64,000 nt of DNA from positions 62,001 through 126,000 of the forward strand of contig JAKOGI010000579.1 in the NCBI GenBank assembly GCA_029747015.1. The letters are read 5' to 3'. Source of the stretch: Carnegiea gigantea (taxonomy: Eukaryota; Streptophyta; Magnoliopsida; Caryophyllales; Cactaceae). Positions 47,820-59,930 of this stretch are shown one piece after another (position 1 is the first letter of the stretch; each line of letters begins with the position of its first letter). Under the pieces are notes generated by a model. That model saw only the letters and a program-made list of their open reading frames with translations, was not told the DNA's origin and made no database searches. Both the position numbers and the translations under genes were made by a program.

Positions 47820-49238
47820 GGCCCTGTTTGGTGAGAAAAAATAGAATGGAATGAAATCAAGGGATGATTCCTGAGGGATGAAGGGTGAAACTTGAATCCT
47901 AAACTCTTGTGTTTCGAGAGAAAAGGAATGGAATCAAGTTTCAATCCTTATTGTTTGACTATAGATTATGGAATGAAGTCAAATCTATTCTATTTAAAAA
48001 AATAATAATGATTAATAATGATTAATAATAACAATAATAGCAATATTAATGATAATGATAATAATAAACATTATTATTACTACTAATAATAATAATTATT
48101 CATATTAATAATAATTAATAATTAATTATTGTTATTATTAACATTAAAAACAATTATTGTTAATATTATTATCAAGTAATATTAGTAATTAATAATAATA
48201 ACTTATAATTTATAATAATTATAATTATAATAATAATTTATAATAATTGTTAATAACAATAATTAATCATAAGAATTATCAATATTATTAATAATTAATA
48301 TTAATAATTACAAAAATAATTCTTATTAATACAAATAATAATAATCATAATAATTATTAATATTAATATTCATATTATTAATTATTATTAACTATAAATA
48401 TTATTATTAATAATAATTAATAATAAAAATAATAATTAATATTATCATAATAATTAATCATAATGGTATTAACATTAATATCATTAATTATTATTAATTA
48501 TAAATATTATTAATAATATTAATTAAAAATAATACTTAATAATAATATTAATAATTATTATTATTACTAAGAATAATTAATAAGAATAATTATAATTATA
48601 ATTATTAATTGTTATTATTAATTATTGTTAATTATAAATACTAATAATAATAATTGATAATAAAAATAATAATTATTAATCATAATTATAACTATTAGTA
48701 GTAATAATTAATAATTAGTAGTAATAATTAATAATAAAAATAATAATTATTAATAATAATTATAATTATTAATTAATATTAGTAGTAATAATTAATAATT
48801 TCAATCATAATTGTTGTTGGTATTAATCATAATAATAATGATTAATATTATCAATAATAATTAGTAATTATTATTATTAATTAATATTGGTAATAATTAT
48901 TATTATTATTAATAATTATTATTGTTAATAATAAATAATAATTACAATAACACTTATTATTAATGTTATTAATAATTATATCATTAATAATAATAATAAT
49001 GATGATGATGATGACGACGACGACGATGACGACGATGACGATAATGATATCGATTCCAGAGGGTTGAGGACTTGAACCCCCTTGGAAATGAGAGGGTTCA
49101 AATTTCCTAAGATTAGGGGAAACTTGATACCCCTAGGTATTAAGTTTCATCTCCTTAAAGTGCTTATCAAACACAAAACAATGGAACTTGATACCTAAAT
49201 ATTCAAGTTCCATTCTATTTTATTTCACCAAACAGCCC
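47820..49238. mobile_element. Harbinger/Tourist-like element with AT-triplet core
   Basis: Ends GGCCCTGTTTGGTGA and, inverted, GGGCTGTTTGGTGA, continuing as similar AAAATAGAATGGAA. The flanking 3-bp TAA (47817-47819 and 49239-49241) is the PIF/Harbinger target duplication. The arms (to about 47990 and from about 49050) contain related GGAAT/ACTTGA blocks. The core, about 1 kb, is almost only AAT/ATT-type triplets, ending in a (GAT)n(GAC)n run. There is no transposase, so it is non-autonomous. Similar TIRs also occur in some hAT MITEs, but the TAA favours Harbinger. Confidence 0.75.
47990..49046. repeat. AAT/ATT triplet-rich low-complexity block, about 1 kb
   Basis: A highly degenerate trinucleotide tract with both AAT and ATT phases interleaved, so it is locally palindromic. 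The right end becomes GAT then GAC repeats at 48998-49046. Confidence 0.95.
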
Positions 49239-49617
49239 TAAGCCTTTACGACATAATTCATTCCATATATGGTAGTATCAATTGCCAAATTATAGTTGCT
49301 CAATCCACTCTTCTATGAAGCATGAATTCTCTCTCCCTCTACGGCCCTATAATGATATGTTTATCATCTGTACGACTTGATGGAGCCAAGGATAGTAATT
49401 ATTGGTAAAAAGATGCTGGGAATTGTTAGTGATGACCGAGCTGAGTTGATAATAGTTGATAATTTCAGGCATAGCAAGGGACTCGAGAAGGCAAGTGAAA
49501 TAAATTCAAGAGGCGAAAGGACAGCGCAGCTCGTGGTTTTAGAGTTGAGGTGTCGTGTGATGTATGAGATGATGAACTACTCGATTTTTTCTATATATCA
49601 TAAGACCCCCCTATCAT

Positions 49618-49618
<1 letters not shown>

Positions 49619-49666
<48 letters not shown>

Positions 49667-49671
49667 TATAT

Positions 49672-49741
<70 letters not shown>

Positions 49742-49813
49742 ATATATATATATGTGTGTGTGTATACCTACATACATACATACATACATCCATCCATCCA
49801 TATATATATATAG

Positions 49814-49865
<52 letters not shown>

Positions 49866-49866
49866 C
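49619..49866. repeat. Compound dinucleotide microsatellite (TA, CA, TG, GA)
   Basis: Consecutive (TA)n, (CA)n, (TA)n, (TG)n, (TA)n, (TG)n, CATA and CATC tetramers, (CA)n, (TA)n and (GA)n. The apparent proteins on both strands (Tyr-Ile and Val-Cys repeats) are artefacts of it. Confidence 0.97.
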
Positions 49867-50099
49867 TACTTCAGTAGGATGAACTTTTCTATAGGATGAA
49901 CCTTATTCATCCCCACTCTAGGGTGATTTAACTGAGCAAAACTGGGCAAACAATTTGTACCAGAACTAGTGCTATTTTTTAAGATTTTTACCGTCTAATA
50001 ATTTGATCTCATGGCTAGTTATGATTTTGACTCTGATTGTCTCCGCTTTTTAAAGGTACTAATTATTTTTGGTCGTGGGAAACAATGGAACGTAACTTT

Positions 50100-50450
50100 A
50101 TATCAAGCACAAGAGTCTCGATCTTTGGAAGATCATGGTCAAAGGTCCAATAGTCGTTGAGAAATCAGAAGATGAATATACTGAAGATGATTACAAGAAG
50201 ATATTCAAAAATTTTAAAGTTCTAAATATTTTATATTGTGCTCTTACTATTAATATTTATGAGTTTATCTCACATTGTAATAGTGCAAATGAGATTTGGG
50301 AGACTCTTTATAATTTATATGGTACTAATCAAAATGTGATGTTAAGCGAATTTGTGGGATATGATCAAATGATCATGTATGGAAATGTTCAGCAAGTTGA
50401 GGATCAACTACACGAAGAGAAAGAATATGATAGTGGTGATCCAATTTGAG
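50100..50450 (+). pseudogene. Copia gag fragment (UBN2 type)
   Basis: Reads DLWKIMVKGPIVVEK, then EDEYTEDDYKKIFKNFKVLNILYCALT and ANEIWETLYNLYGT, the gag signature of SIRE-like and related Ty1/copia elements (UBN2 family). It is cut short by a stop at 50447. No protease, integrase or RT follows; 50450-51550 is non-coding debris with many stops. Confidence 0.8.
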
Positions 50451-51804
50451 GCCTTATACATAGTGATGTCAAGCATGTCCAAATTGAGGAATTGCTTGAA
50501 AATGGTGAGAAAAATAAAGATTGTTATTATTCATTTATTCTCCAAAGTGGTAAGCATGAGGTAAAATCCATGCGTAAATGTTCAGAACGATATTTTATCT
50601 CCAAGTTGTTATATTTTTGATGATTTAAATACCACACCAAATTTTCAACTTTCAAAAATTCTTGATTGTGGTGTTAAATCAAGCAAGTGTGCCAAGATTG
50701 AGGGAACTTTACCTCATTAATTTTTCTTATTTCTGACATGTTTGAATCCAAGAAGAAAAGGGTATCGAGATTTGGTCAAAGAGCTTCATTTTTGAAGAAA
50801 TCAACAAAGAATGCACATATTTGTGCGAAGTTATGAACTCCTCATTTAGGTACTAATAATAATTTTTTCCAACAGTTAATCCTCCTGCAAATTCAAGTGG
50901 ACAGAAAAAAAATTGGAGCTTCACAATGGCATATAGCAAGTTATGATTTTCCAAAAGTAAAAATAAGATAAGTTCACTTGTTTTGTCTTGCCCAGATTTC
51001 AACGTTGTGCAATATAGTCCAAAGCCTTGAAAATTAGATAGAAGTCAAGATTTTACTGCTTTGTAATAACTGAAAATAAAGGGCTTGAATTTTTATGTCA
51101 ACATCTTGAACAGTGGTAATATTTGATTCTACGAAAACGGAAGGTGATGTTATCTTACGTGATCTACATCTTATTTGAGAAATTTTGATTTTTAAATTTT
51201 TGAATTTTAACTTCCTTCGTTATCTTTGGAATGTGAGCATAATTAATATTTTCTCATATTTTATGCCATTATGACATGTGATTATTTTTATGCATAGATG
51301 ATATCTCGCATGTGATCTTTTTTTCTTGGGTCCATAATTGTTATGATCCCTAATATTACATACATGATATTGTTTATTTCTATATGGGAAGAATTCTATT
51401 ACTTGATTATTCTCTATAACCTTGATTTTATTCTTGAAGCGGGAGAATTGTTGTATTAATGTTGTTATATGTTGATCCTTTGTAATGCCCATGAGAATAT
51501 CAAGTTAATGCATGCATGTTATGATATATTATTTAATCAAAATATTAGTGTTTAATCCTTTATATTTTTTATGAGTGATATAGATTGAAGGGGAGCACCT
51601 TTATATGCCATTGATTTGTTAAGGGGGAGCTATATGTGTTTGCATAATTTTTTTTCCTTTAATTTTCTTCTCCTTCTTGCGTTACATTTTTGATGAAATA
51701 CAAAAAGGGGAGAAGTATTTGGTAAGCTTTCATGATGTGTCATTCAAAATTGTATGGATATGTTATTTTTATTGGATTTTATCTTCCATCAAAAAGGGGG
51801 AGAG
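50451..51804 (+). other. Degenerate internal region of the copia remnant with polypurine motifs
   Basis: No readable domain. It ends with several AAGGGGGAG-type tracts (51591, 51619, 51712, 51791), a pattern known from the 3' non-coding part of SIRE-like elements. The last, at 51790-51804, precedes the LTR. Confidence 0.5.
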
Positions 51805-52002
51805 TGTTAGATCCCTTAAGCTTACAATGTGTTTTATTAGATTGTTTTGATGAAAAACAAAAAGGAGTTGATCCATTGGTAAATCTATTATTTCATAATT
51901 GGATCCACCTTAAAATTACTATTGTTTAAATGTGCTATGTTTTTAAGTGGATATTGCCATGCTAAAATTACTTTGGAGATTTGTGAATTGAATTTGAATC
52001 TG
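51805..52002 (+). repeat. Start of a copia 3' LTR
   Basis: TGTTAGATCCC follows directly after the purine tract AAAAAGGGGGAGAG. The right part seems to be cut by the Tat/Ogre-like element; the boundary near 52000 is approximate. Confidence 0.5.
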
Positions 52003-52738
52003 TGATTGTAAACACAAATTTCGAGTCTAAAATAAATTAGACAAGAAATTGAGAAACAAATCGAATTTTTGTATTGATATTATATATACGGGTACAATCT
52101 CTGTATAATTGTTACATGAACAAGTATAATAAATCCTCTGATTTGATCTCCTTGAATTATCTTGAATAAATTTGGTCTCGAGATAGGGCCTAATAGGCTT
52201 AATCTTTGCCGAGAAAATAGTTTGATTACTGAAAATGGACGACATGTGTTTGGAGTGCTTGTTGTCTTTTTCCAGAGAGAATTTTTGAGCTCTTGTGAGT
52301 TCTTCTGAATGTCGACCTCTAAAATAAGAGGAGTGGCTCCCTTTTTATAGAGAGGTCGGAATTAGGGTTTCTTCCTGATTATCTCTAAAAAGGAATAATA
52401 ATTTATTTTCTGCATTATTTGTGACACATGATGCTTTTTGATTGGCCACAGTAATTCTCCATTAAATATTTAATTTAATGGACCGCCGTAATTAATTTGA
52501 CATGTGGCGGAGTATAAATTGGGCGAAATAAAAAATATTTCATTTTCCACATGGCACCACCCGATTTGTCGTTGAATTTTTTGCCTCCTACAAATGCCCC
52601 CTCGAGAGTCGGCCTCGTACACGAACTTGGAGTTTTTTTGTGGGGAACGGATGAGTCTCGAACACTTGGCAAATGCAAATGAATGAAAATTTGATGGGTA
52701 TTCTTCTATTGCCAAGTAGCTTGGTCACTGGATGCTCA
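52003..52738 (-). repeat. Probable 3' LTR of the Tat/Ogre-like element
   Basis: On - a TATA box (TATAAAAAGGGAG) lies at about 52336-52350, followed by a leader. The right edge is set at a CA (52738) beside pyrimidine runs that would be the purine tract on - (52770-52810). The left edge is approximate; without the other LTR neither is proven. Confidence 0.45.
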
Positions 52739-53530
52739 CTCGAAATTTTTTTTATCTTTTTGGTGAGCTCCTTTTTTTGATTTTCCTTTTCTTCCTTTTT
52801 TTTAAAAAATAGAAAAAAAATTCCTCAATGGGTCTGCAGCCTCATGCAGCCCCCTAATGCTGTTTTTCTTTTTTGTGTTAATTTTGGATTAGAAATCCCA
52901 TGCTTCCAAGCTCTTGACCTCGCATTGGTGAAAAACATGATCAAAGATTGTGATAAATATTATCATCAATTCAAGGGGGACAGGATAATATCCTTTACTA
53001 TTTGACTTGCAGTGGGAGTAGGAGAATTGGAGGCTTAACTACTATATAACCCCATTCAGGATCGATTCCAAACTCATCTGCTCCTCCTCTTGCCAGTTTT
53101 CTAAAATTTTAATCCACTTGTTTGCTGAGTTCTACATGGCGAAAGAAGAGAGAACCCAAGAGAAGGTGTTGGTTTGAGTCTAACCAACACTCCACTGTAA
53201 TTTAACCAGGAAGTTCACGTGATGCGCAGCTTTATGAAAGGCTTTTTCTTTTGCCCGGGCTCTAGCTGCTTCTGCACATACCAATTTTTTTTGTTTAATA
53301 GTACTGTGCAACTTTCTTTTGTTTCTATTGTATTCCTTTTTTTCGGCATCTTTATGAATTTTTTTATCCTTTAGATAGATCAACAAAAGATTGATTTTGG
53401 GAAATTTTCTTTTTGCTTTTTTTTTTTTAACATATTTATCATCCAAAACATCAAATGCTTTGAACTTTGGACCAAAAGGATTGTTTACGCAATAATTGGC
53501 AACAAATAGTACGAAACCTTCCTACATTTG
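52739..53530 (-). other. Tat/Ogre-like element, non-coding region near the 3' LTR
   Basis: Contains long T runs and purine tracts on -. The minus-strand frame at 53180-53446 is lysine-rich, and I recognise no domain. Nothing else is supported. Confidence 0.4.
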
Positions 53531-53960
53531 GATGATTTGTTCACATGGGTCCACTGTAGTTTGCTTTTATTAATTTTCGACCTTTGGATGTCTTATCTGC
53601 GAGGGTCTACCACAGGCCGCCTTTTATTAATTTTTGACATTTAAATGTTTTCCCCGCGAGGGTCCACCACAGGCCGCATTTATTAATTGACTTGCCCACT
53701 AGGGTCCACCATAGGCCGCCTTTTATTAAATTTCGACCTTTGGATGTCTTGTCCGTGAGGGTCTACCATAAGCCGCATTTTATTAATTTTCGACATTTGA
53801 ATATCTTGCCCACCAGGGTCCAATATAGGCCGCATTTTATTAATTTTTCGACTTTTGGATGTCTTTCCTGTGAGGGTCTAACATAGGCCTCATTTTATTA
53901 ATTGTCGACCTTTGGATGACTTGCCCACAAGGGTTCATCATAGCTCGCCTTTATTATTAG
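53531..53960. repeat. Tandem repeat, about 57-bp unit, eight degenerate copies
   Basis: The unit is built on CGAGGGTCCACCATAGGCCGC, cut here into CGAGGGTCCACC and AGGCCGC, followed by TTTTATTAATTTTCGACCTTTG. Copies differ at several positions and one carries a deletion near 53690. Such arrays are common in the non-coding 3' part of Tat elements. Confidence 0.85.
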
Positions 53961-54409
53961 AGAGTTAACCAATCCACTCGAAAAAGTTTATAACTTCCAG
54001 TTCGAATGACTTATTCCTCTATTTGCCGCTTGCGGTAGCTCTAATTGTAATGCAACACTTTTTTTTTAAGGCTTGCTTGATATAGGGCTATCTTTTCAGA
54101 TGAGTCTTATAACAAACGATAGTATTTGCGCATTCGACTGGGTAAGAAAGATGTGAAGGAGATAAAAGTGTAGATTCGCTAGCCTATAGCTCACCTTTCC
54201 AAATCAACATGTCACGAAGGTCCCAGAAGCCTCCCTTCTCGGTCGAAAGAAAATTTGAAGACAGAGGAAATATTTTTAGTGTTAAGTGACCCTGATGCCT
54301 AAGAGAGTGTCCCATCGTATCAACTATTACACTATGACATAGATGCCAAGCGGAAATCATGGCAGAAGCTTCCATTCTAGGAAGAGTTTTCTTATACGCC
54401 TCTCTATTG

Positions 54410-56072
54410 GTAATGGTTGGAGGATGTCCTCACCCATTGTAGAGACTTGCTAGTCGCCAATGATTTATTCGATTCTCTTTACGCATCGCTCTTTGTTTAT
54501 GACAAGCATCCAAATATTGTGCGAGTGATATGCGAGTATTGGTGTTTTGAAACAAACTCTTTGCATACCTTAAAAGGTGAAGTATTTATTTCTCTACTGG
54601 ATATCCAAGGCTTCCTCGGGCTTCCGTTGTCAGGTTTTCTCTATGATGAAGTTGTTCCTCTATCAAAATAAGTCAAGACCAGCCTGGGAAGGAGTTACAC
54701 TCATTTATGTACAGTATACCACATTCTTCGACAACGTTTAGATCACAAATCGACCATAGAGGAGTGGGTCGCATTTTGGTTCCGTGGGCTAGTTAAATAT
54801 CATGCTCCCATGAAATCAGACCGTCGAAGTCGAGTCCCTCTCCCAACCCATGTACCTTTAATTACCAAAGTTCATGGATGGAGTGAGTCTCATGCTGTCT
54901 TTGACAAGTTAGGCGTGCCCAAAGGTGAGTATGCAGAGACTTTGCCTGCTGCCTTTCTTTTATGTTGGTTGTGCTTGTTCGTACTTCCAGTTAGAGATGC
55001 TACTTGCATTCATCTTGAGACTTTCTCAGAAGTATCGAGTATGAAAAGAGACCAGGCATATTGTCTTTCTTTCGCCATCCTCGCTAGCATTTATAGAGGT
55101 TTTGGCGAAATTTGCCGCTCTGCTCATCCAGCAAGGAAAGGAGGTCATACCTCATTGCATTTTCTTGCTTGGGTGGCTAAATATTTTCAGACATATGACT
55201 TTGATGATAATGTCTCATCCAACCTAAGAATGTCAAAGTTCAGTAGCTTTGGTTAGACTAAAATATTTGACCTTGACGGAGCACATGAGCTCATCAGTTC
55301 TGGTAGGGGTTTTGTTGGAATTCTGCTATCAGGTGTCAAATCAAAGATACTCTCATCGGCAATGGCCAACTGTCACGGGCTGACTTTGCTTATTTTGTTA
55401 ACATTCGTTTGAGTTACGTCTGCTGCCATGCGAGGATAGTTTTGTTATGGAGCATTATTGCCCCCACAGGTTCAGCAGACAATTTGACTTTCATCAGGAC
55501 ATTCCTGCAGACATGGATTTCTCATATGACAGGTTAAGTTATTCTTAACAAAGTGTTTGGCACCTCATTTGAAAGGCTTCATCACCTTAACGACAAGTTC
55601 GACAGGTGAAGCTACTCCTTTAAAGAACAAGGTTGAAAGGCTAATCCACCAGGCATGCAACCTCAAAGATCTGCAAGAAAGCTACTCCGACCGAATGACT
55701 ACCGAGGTGCGAGAAAGTCGTTGTATAGAGGTCGGTAATAAACTCAACGAGGCTTCCCATCAGTTCAACACAGAAAGCATTCGTTACAATGCGCTTAAGG
55801 CTAAGCTGGGGCACGTGGATTCGAGGCGCAAGGAACTGCTGAAAGAGTTGCAATCCTTAGACGATCAAAAGAAGGACCTCAGTTGTCAAGCGGTGGCTAG
55901 CGAAGATTTGCTTCAAGAAGCTGCGCAGGCAGTCATCGACTTAAAGGGCCAAATTGACACTCTTAATGGCATTGAAGTCATAGGCCCGACCAACAAAGAT
56001 AGTCTAGAGAAGACTGAAGCTTATATAAACGAGTCCTTTGAAGATATGAAGACCTTCCAATGGACACCATAG
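54410..56072 (+). pseudogene. Plant mobile domain (aminotransferase-like) gene, antisense to the Tat element
   Basis: Plant mobile domain (PMD) family. Visible: VEDVLTHCRDLLVANDLFDSLY..(54417), YDKHPNIVRVICEYWCFETNSLHTLKGEVFISLLDIQGFLGLPLSG, a stop at 54669, EEWVAFWFRGLVKYHAP (54757), VPLITKVHG and LCWLCLFVLPVRD (54810-55256), then further stops. The final open part (55557-56072) is a charged, coiled-coil-like tail (LKAKLGHVDSRRKELLKELQ). Host PMD proteins such as MAIN and MAIL1 act in genome stability and silencing; TE-borne PMD genes form a separate group. It lies opposite to the retroelement genes, between integrase and the 3' LTR. It has at least five stops. I infer it was carried by the element; an independent captured gene is the alternative. 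Confidence 0.75.
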
Positions 56073-56412
56073 CTTTTTCGATATAGATTCATTATGTGTT
56101 TTTTTTAAATGAAATAAGCTTGTTGTCGATTCAAAGAGGTTTGAATGAAAAATTCCAATCCTCTTTTTTTTTTTAATTGCTGCACAAATATCTTGGTCAA
56201 TTTGTCTTGTTATCGGGTCACATCATCATTGACACCATGCCAAATCATTCTGCCCTTTGTTCAAAAACAAGCTATTGCCAACTTGCAATCAAGCAAACCA
56301 CGAACTAAGTCAAAAGAGCCTCCTCATTAAGCATAAACAACTTGATAGATTTTTTTCGATCTTTTTGTGGTTGTGTCCGAATAAATATTTAGATTGCTTA
56401 GGTACCTAAAGG

Positions 56413-56928
56413 TAGGGATGATCAAAACCAGTTAACAGAAAATCGATTAACCGGAAAGTTAGTTCGCAAAAATTGGGAATAGAAAATCAAACCGAAATTT
56501 TCGGTTTAGAAAAAATGTAAATCGTAACCGAACCGAAAGACTCGGTTAACCGAATTTTCGGTTCGATTAACTAGATTTAACCGTTAATTTAAATTGTTAA
56601 TTTTCAATTTTCACTCCTTTTTTTTAATTAATTTAACTATTTGAGACACCAAATATTAATTTACACATTATTGTATGTTTAGTCTTATCTTTAGTAATTA
56701 TAAAATCTACACTTGACCGATATAAAATTTATGTTTTAATAAAAGTGTAAGTTTTGGTTTCGGTTAACCATCGATTAACCATGCGGTTAACTGGGTCTCA
56801 AATGGCCAAATCGAAACCGAAATCGCAAAATGTTTTTGGTTTGGTTAACCAAACCGAATCTTTTAGGAATTTGGTTTTTCGATTTTCCAGTTCGATTTTT
56901 CGGTTTCGGTTTTTTTTGCTCACCCCTA
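56413..56928. mobile_element. hAT-like MITE, 516 bp
   Basis: Ends TAGGGATGATCAAAACC and, inverted, TAGGGGTGAGCAAAA. The flanking 8-bp duplication CCTAAAGG (56405-56412 and 56929-56936) fits hAT. The arms are rich in CGGTTAACCGA/TTTCGGTTT palindromes. There is no coding capacity. It is inserted in the non-coding 3' part of the Tat element. Confidence 0.9.
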
Positions 56929-57135
56929 CCTAAAGGGAGCACAACACCCTGAAGGATCAAATCATATGTAGTTCAAAGAACATGAACAATTCTTTTTTTT
57001 TTTGTTTGGTCGTTCACAATTTATACTCTTGTAGGCCAGGAGTGATACAAGGTTTTTTTTTTTTAATTTGTTTTATTTGTTTTGCAAGAATGGGCAGTTT
57101 AGGCTCTTCCTTAGGAGCTTACAAGTACCCATGCA

Positions 57136-58200
57136 TCAAGGATGGTAAAGCTTCAAGAACCTGCCATTTATAAGTGCTACTCGCACTTCATCTGTACTGA
57201 CTATCTTATAAGCGTCATTTGTGTAGACTTCTAGAACCATATAAGGACCATCCCACTCGGAAGTGAACTTACTTCTAGTCTTGTGTGGAATAATGATTGG
57301 CCTCCTTACTCCGAGCACTTGATCTCCGATTTGAAATGAATGCGGACGTCCCTTTTTGTTGAATACTCGAAGTGAGTTTGACAGCATTCTAATTTTTGTT
57401 GTACTCGAAGTCTTTTTTCATCAAGAGCCTCAAGCTCAGCCAATGAAACTTATGATTTTCATATTTGGTTAAGCCTTCTTGTATGGCAATGCAGAGCGAG
57501 GGGATTTGAAGTTCTAAAGGCAATACTGCTTCAACCCATACACAAAAGTAAAAGGAGTCGATTGAGTTGGTGTCTTGTACATGGTTCTGTATGCCCAAAC
57601 AGCCTCTCCTAATCTTTCATGCCGATGTCGCTTTGACTTTGTCACTACTTTGCTTAATAAGTTGCAAAATGTCTTATTAAAAGCCTCTGATGACCCATTT
57701 ACAGGTGCATTATACATTGAAGATTTGTGCTGAACAAACTTAAACTTTCCACAGAGGTCATTTACCAGCTTGTTGATAAGTGGTTTGCCATTAGCGGTGA
57801 TAATGTATCGAGGGACGCCATTTCTGTAGATGATGTGTGTTCGAATAAAATCAACAACATGCCCCTTTTTGACTTCTCTTAGTAGAATTGCTTCTGCCCA
57901 TATAGAAAAGTAGTCCGTTTCTGCCAAGATGTACGAGTGACCAGCAGAAGATTTTGGAGTGATGGGTCCCACAACATCGAGCCTCCAAGTTTCAAATGGC
58001 CAAGATGCCACAGTTGGACAGAGTGGTTCAGGGGGTTGATAAATAGGATTGGCATGAGACTGGCAAGGCTCACACCTCTTTGCATAATCAATGCAATCTT
58101 GCACCATGGTAGGGCAATAGTAACCCATCCTCCGATTATATATTTTGAGCCCTGCCTGGTGTGCACAACTTAAACCTGAGTGTGCTTTCTCCATTATTTA
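57136..58200 (-). pseudogene. Tat/Ogre-like integrase
   Basis: On -: HQAGLKIYNRRMGYYCPTM, zinc-binding CEPCQ, core start WPFETWRLDVVGPITP (first Asp), IITANGKPL where the second catalytic Asp is Ala (codon 57793-57795), and NGSSEAFNKTF with the Glu present. The C-terminal part (57387-57136) has GDQVLGVRRPI and SKFTSEWDGPYMVLEV, in another frame after a frameshift near 57400-57515. Catalytically dead as written. Confidence 0.85.
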
Positions 58201-58368
58201 TCTTGCTTCTTCATTACCCAAGCATCATAACCAGATGCCGAGGAAAGAACACCGATAAAGAGTCCCATTGAAGCAAAGAAAGCGGGGAGCTCTTCGTTGG
58301 ATTTTTGTCTTATGCTTTGGATCATTAGGGAGTTTCCAATGCTGCAAGTAATCAATGAGCGATTAGCG

Positions 58369-59240
58369 TCAATCTTCTTCATCTACTTCTTGAGCACTGA
58401 CTGCATTGACGTTTTTCTCAAACTCTTCATCAAGGGGTGCAATGACCCATCGATTGCAAACGAGGACATTCATGTTTTCTTCTGCCCCCAGTGCCAAAGT
58501 GGCTACAAGATTTACAAGCGCATCAGCCATCTTATTAGCACTCCCAAGAACATGCTCTAACTTGACGTTTTCAAGCTTGTTTAACAATCTTGAGGCAAAC
58601 CTATAATACGAAATGAGATTGTATTCTTTGACTTCATACTCTTCGAGGAGTTGTTTGATGATCAATTGTGAGTCACCATACATGTCGAGATCTTTGATTC
58701 CCATTTTAGTAGCCATTTGAAGGCTCAAGAGTAATGCCTGATACTCAACCATATTATTTGAACACAATTGGGTTAGCACGAATGAATAGGTGAGGACATG
58801 CTTTTTAGGGGAGATAAACACTGCACCGGTACTAGCCCCATCGTTTCTTATAACTCTATTGAATTACATTTCCCAAGATGGGAGAATATCAACAAAGAAC
58901 GCATCCTCACCTGGTAAGTCATTGTTTAGCTCCCACTCGTTAGGAATTGGGTGATCTGCTAAGAAATCTGCTAACACTTGCCCTTTGACTGCCTTCTGTG
59001 GTATATAGATAAGATCATGCTGCTTCAAGATTATAGCCCACTTTACAAGTCACCCACTAAGAACTGGCCTTATCAGGATGTGCTTGATAGGATCAGCTTT
59101 AGAAACCACTTGCACTATACATGCCTGTATGTAATGTCTTTGTTTTTGAACAATAAATACGAGTGATAAGTAGATCTTTTCCATAGGAGATACTTTAGTT
59201 TAGCCCCAACCACGGTACAACTTAAGTAGTACCAAGCCAC
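58369..59240 (-). pseudogene. RNase H region and archaeal-type second RNase H
   Basis: The second RNase H domain is clear (58821-58369): LTQLCSNNMVEYQALLLSLQ, DLDMYGDSQLIIKQLLEEY (Asp), LEHVLGSANKMADALVNLA. Just upstream, the connection phrase KGQVLADFLADHPIPNEWEL can be followed across frameshifts at about 58900-58990, and the end of the first RNase H at 59030-59160. The second, archaeal-type RNase H is a Tat-lineage trait, also reported in Ogre. Confidence 0.8.
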
Positions 59241-59930
59241 TCAGTCATCAGCATAACACTCAACTGTCTTGTGGAGCATATCATCAAAAATATTTTGCAT
59301 TGCCCTTTGATATACTTCCTCCACATTCTTTAGACCGAAGGGCATCATTTTATAATAGAAGATGCCTTTGGGTGTGCGAATGACTATGGCCTCCCGGTCT
59401 TCCGGTGCCATTTGGATTTGATTATACCCTACAATACAATCCATGAATGATAAGGCCTCGTGTCCCGTAGTCGAATCAATCATGAGCTCGGTGACGGGCA
59501 GCGGGAAGTTATCTTTCTGACATGGGTCGTTGAGATCCCAAAAGTCTACATAGATGCGAACTTGTCCATTTTTCTTCCTTATGGGGACAATGTTCACGAT
59601 CCATGTTGGATACCTTACCTCGTGAATGAACCCCACTTCAATGAGTTTATTGACTTCTTTTTCAATTTCAGGTACCTACTCTGGAAGAAAACGCTATTGG
59701 ACCTGGCTTTTTGGAGACACATCCTTTTTGATAGACAAGTGATGGACTATAACTTTGGGATTAAACTCTGGCATTTCCTTGTAACTCCATGCGAACACGT
59801 CTTTATATTCTGAGAGGAGATCGAAGTACTGATTTTCTTCCTTGGTTAGCAGTAATACACTTACATAAATAGGGCGAGGTTCCTCGACAGTACCAAGATT
59901 CAATTCCTTTAAATCATCGTCTGTAGCTTG
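59241..59930 (-). pseudogene. Tat/Ogre-like reverse transcriptase
   Basis: On -: LLSEYKDVFAWSYKEMPEFNP (59830), then GFIHEVRYPTWIVNIVPIRKK, VDFWDLNDPCQKDNFPLP, FMDCIVGYNQIQMAPEDRE, FGLKNVEEVYQRAM and CYADD immediately followed by TGA (about 59245). The catalytic DD pair remains, but the frame stops right behind it. The N-terminal and main parts are separated by a stop near 59690. Confidence 0.85.

Noticed and set aside
49377..49877. Long ORF of 166 aa
   Set aside because: Mostly a translated dinucleotide microsatellite; the opposite strand gives similar artefacts.
53531..53960. CRISPR-like array of regularly spaced repeats
   Set aside because: Units are contiguous and degenerate without unique spacers, in a plant retrotransposon; it is an ordinary tandem repeat.
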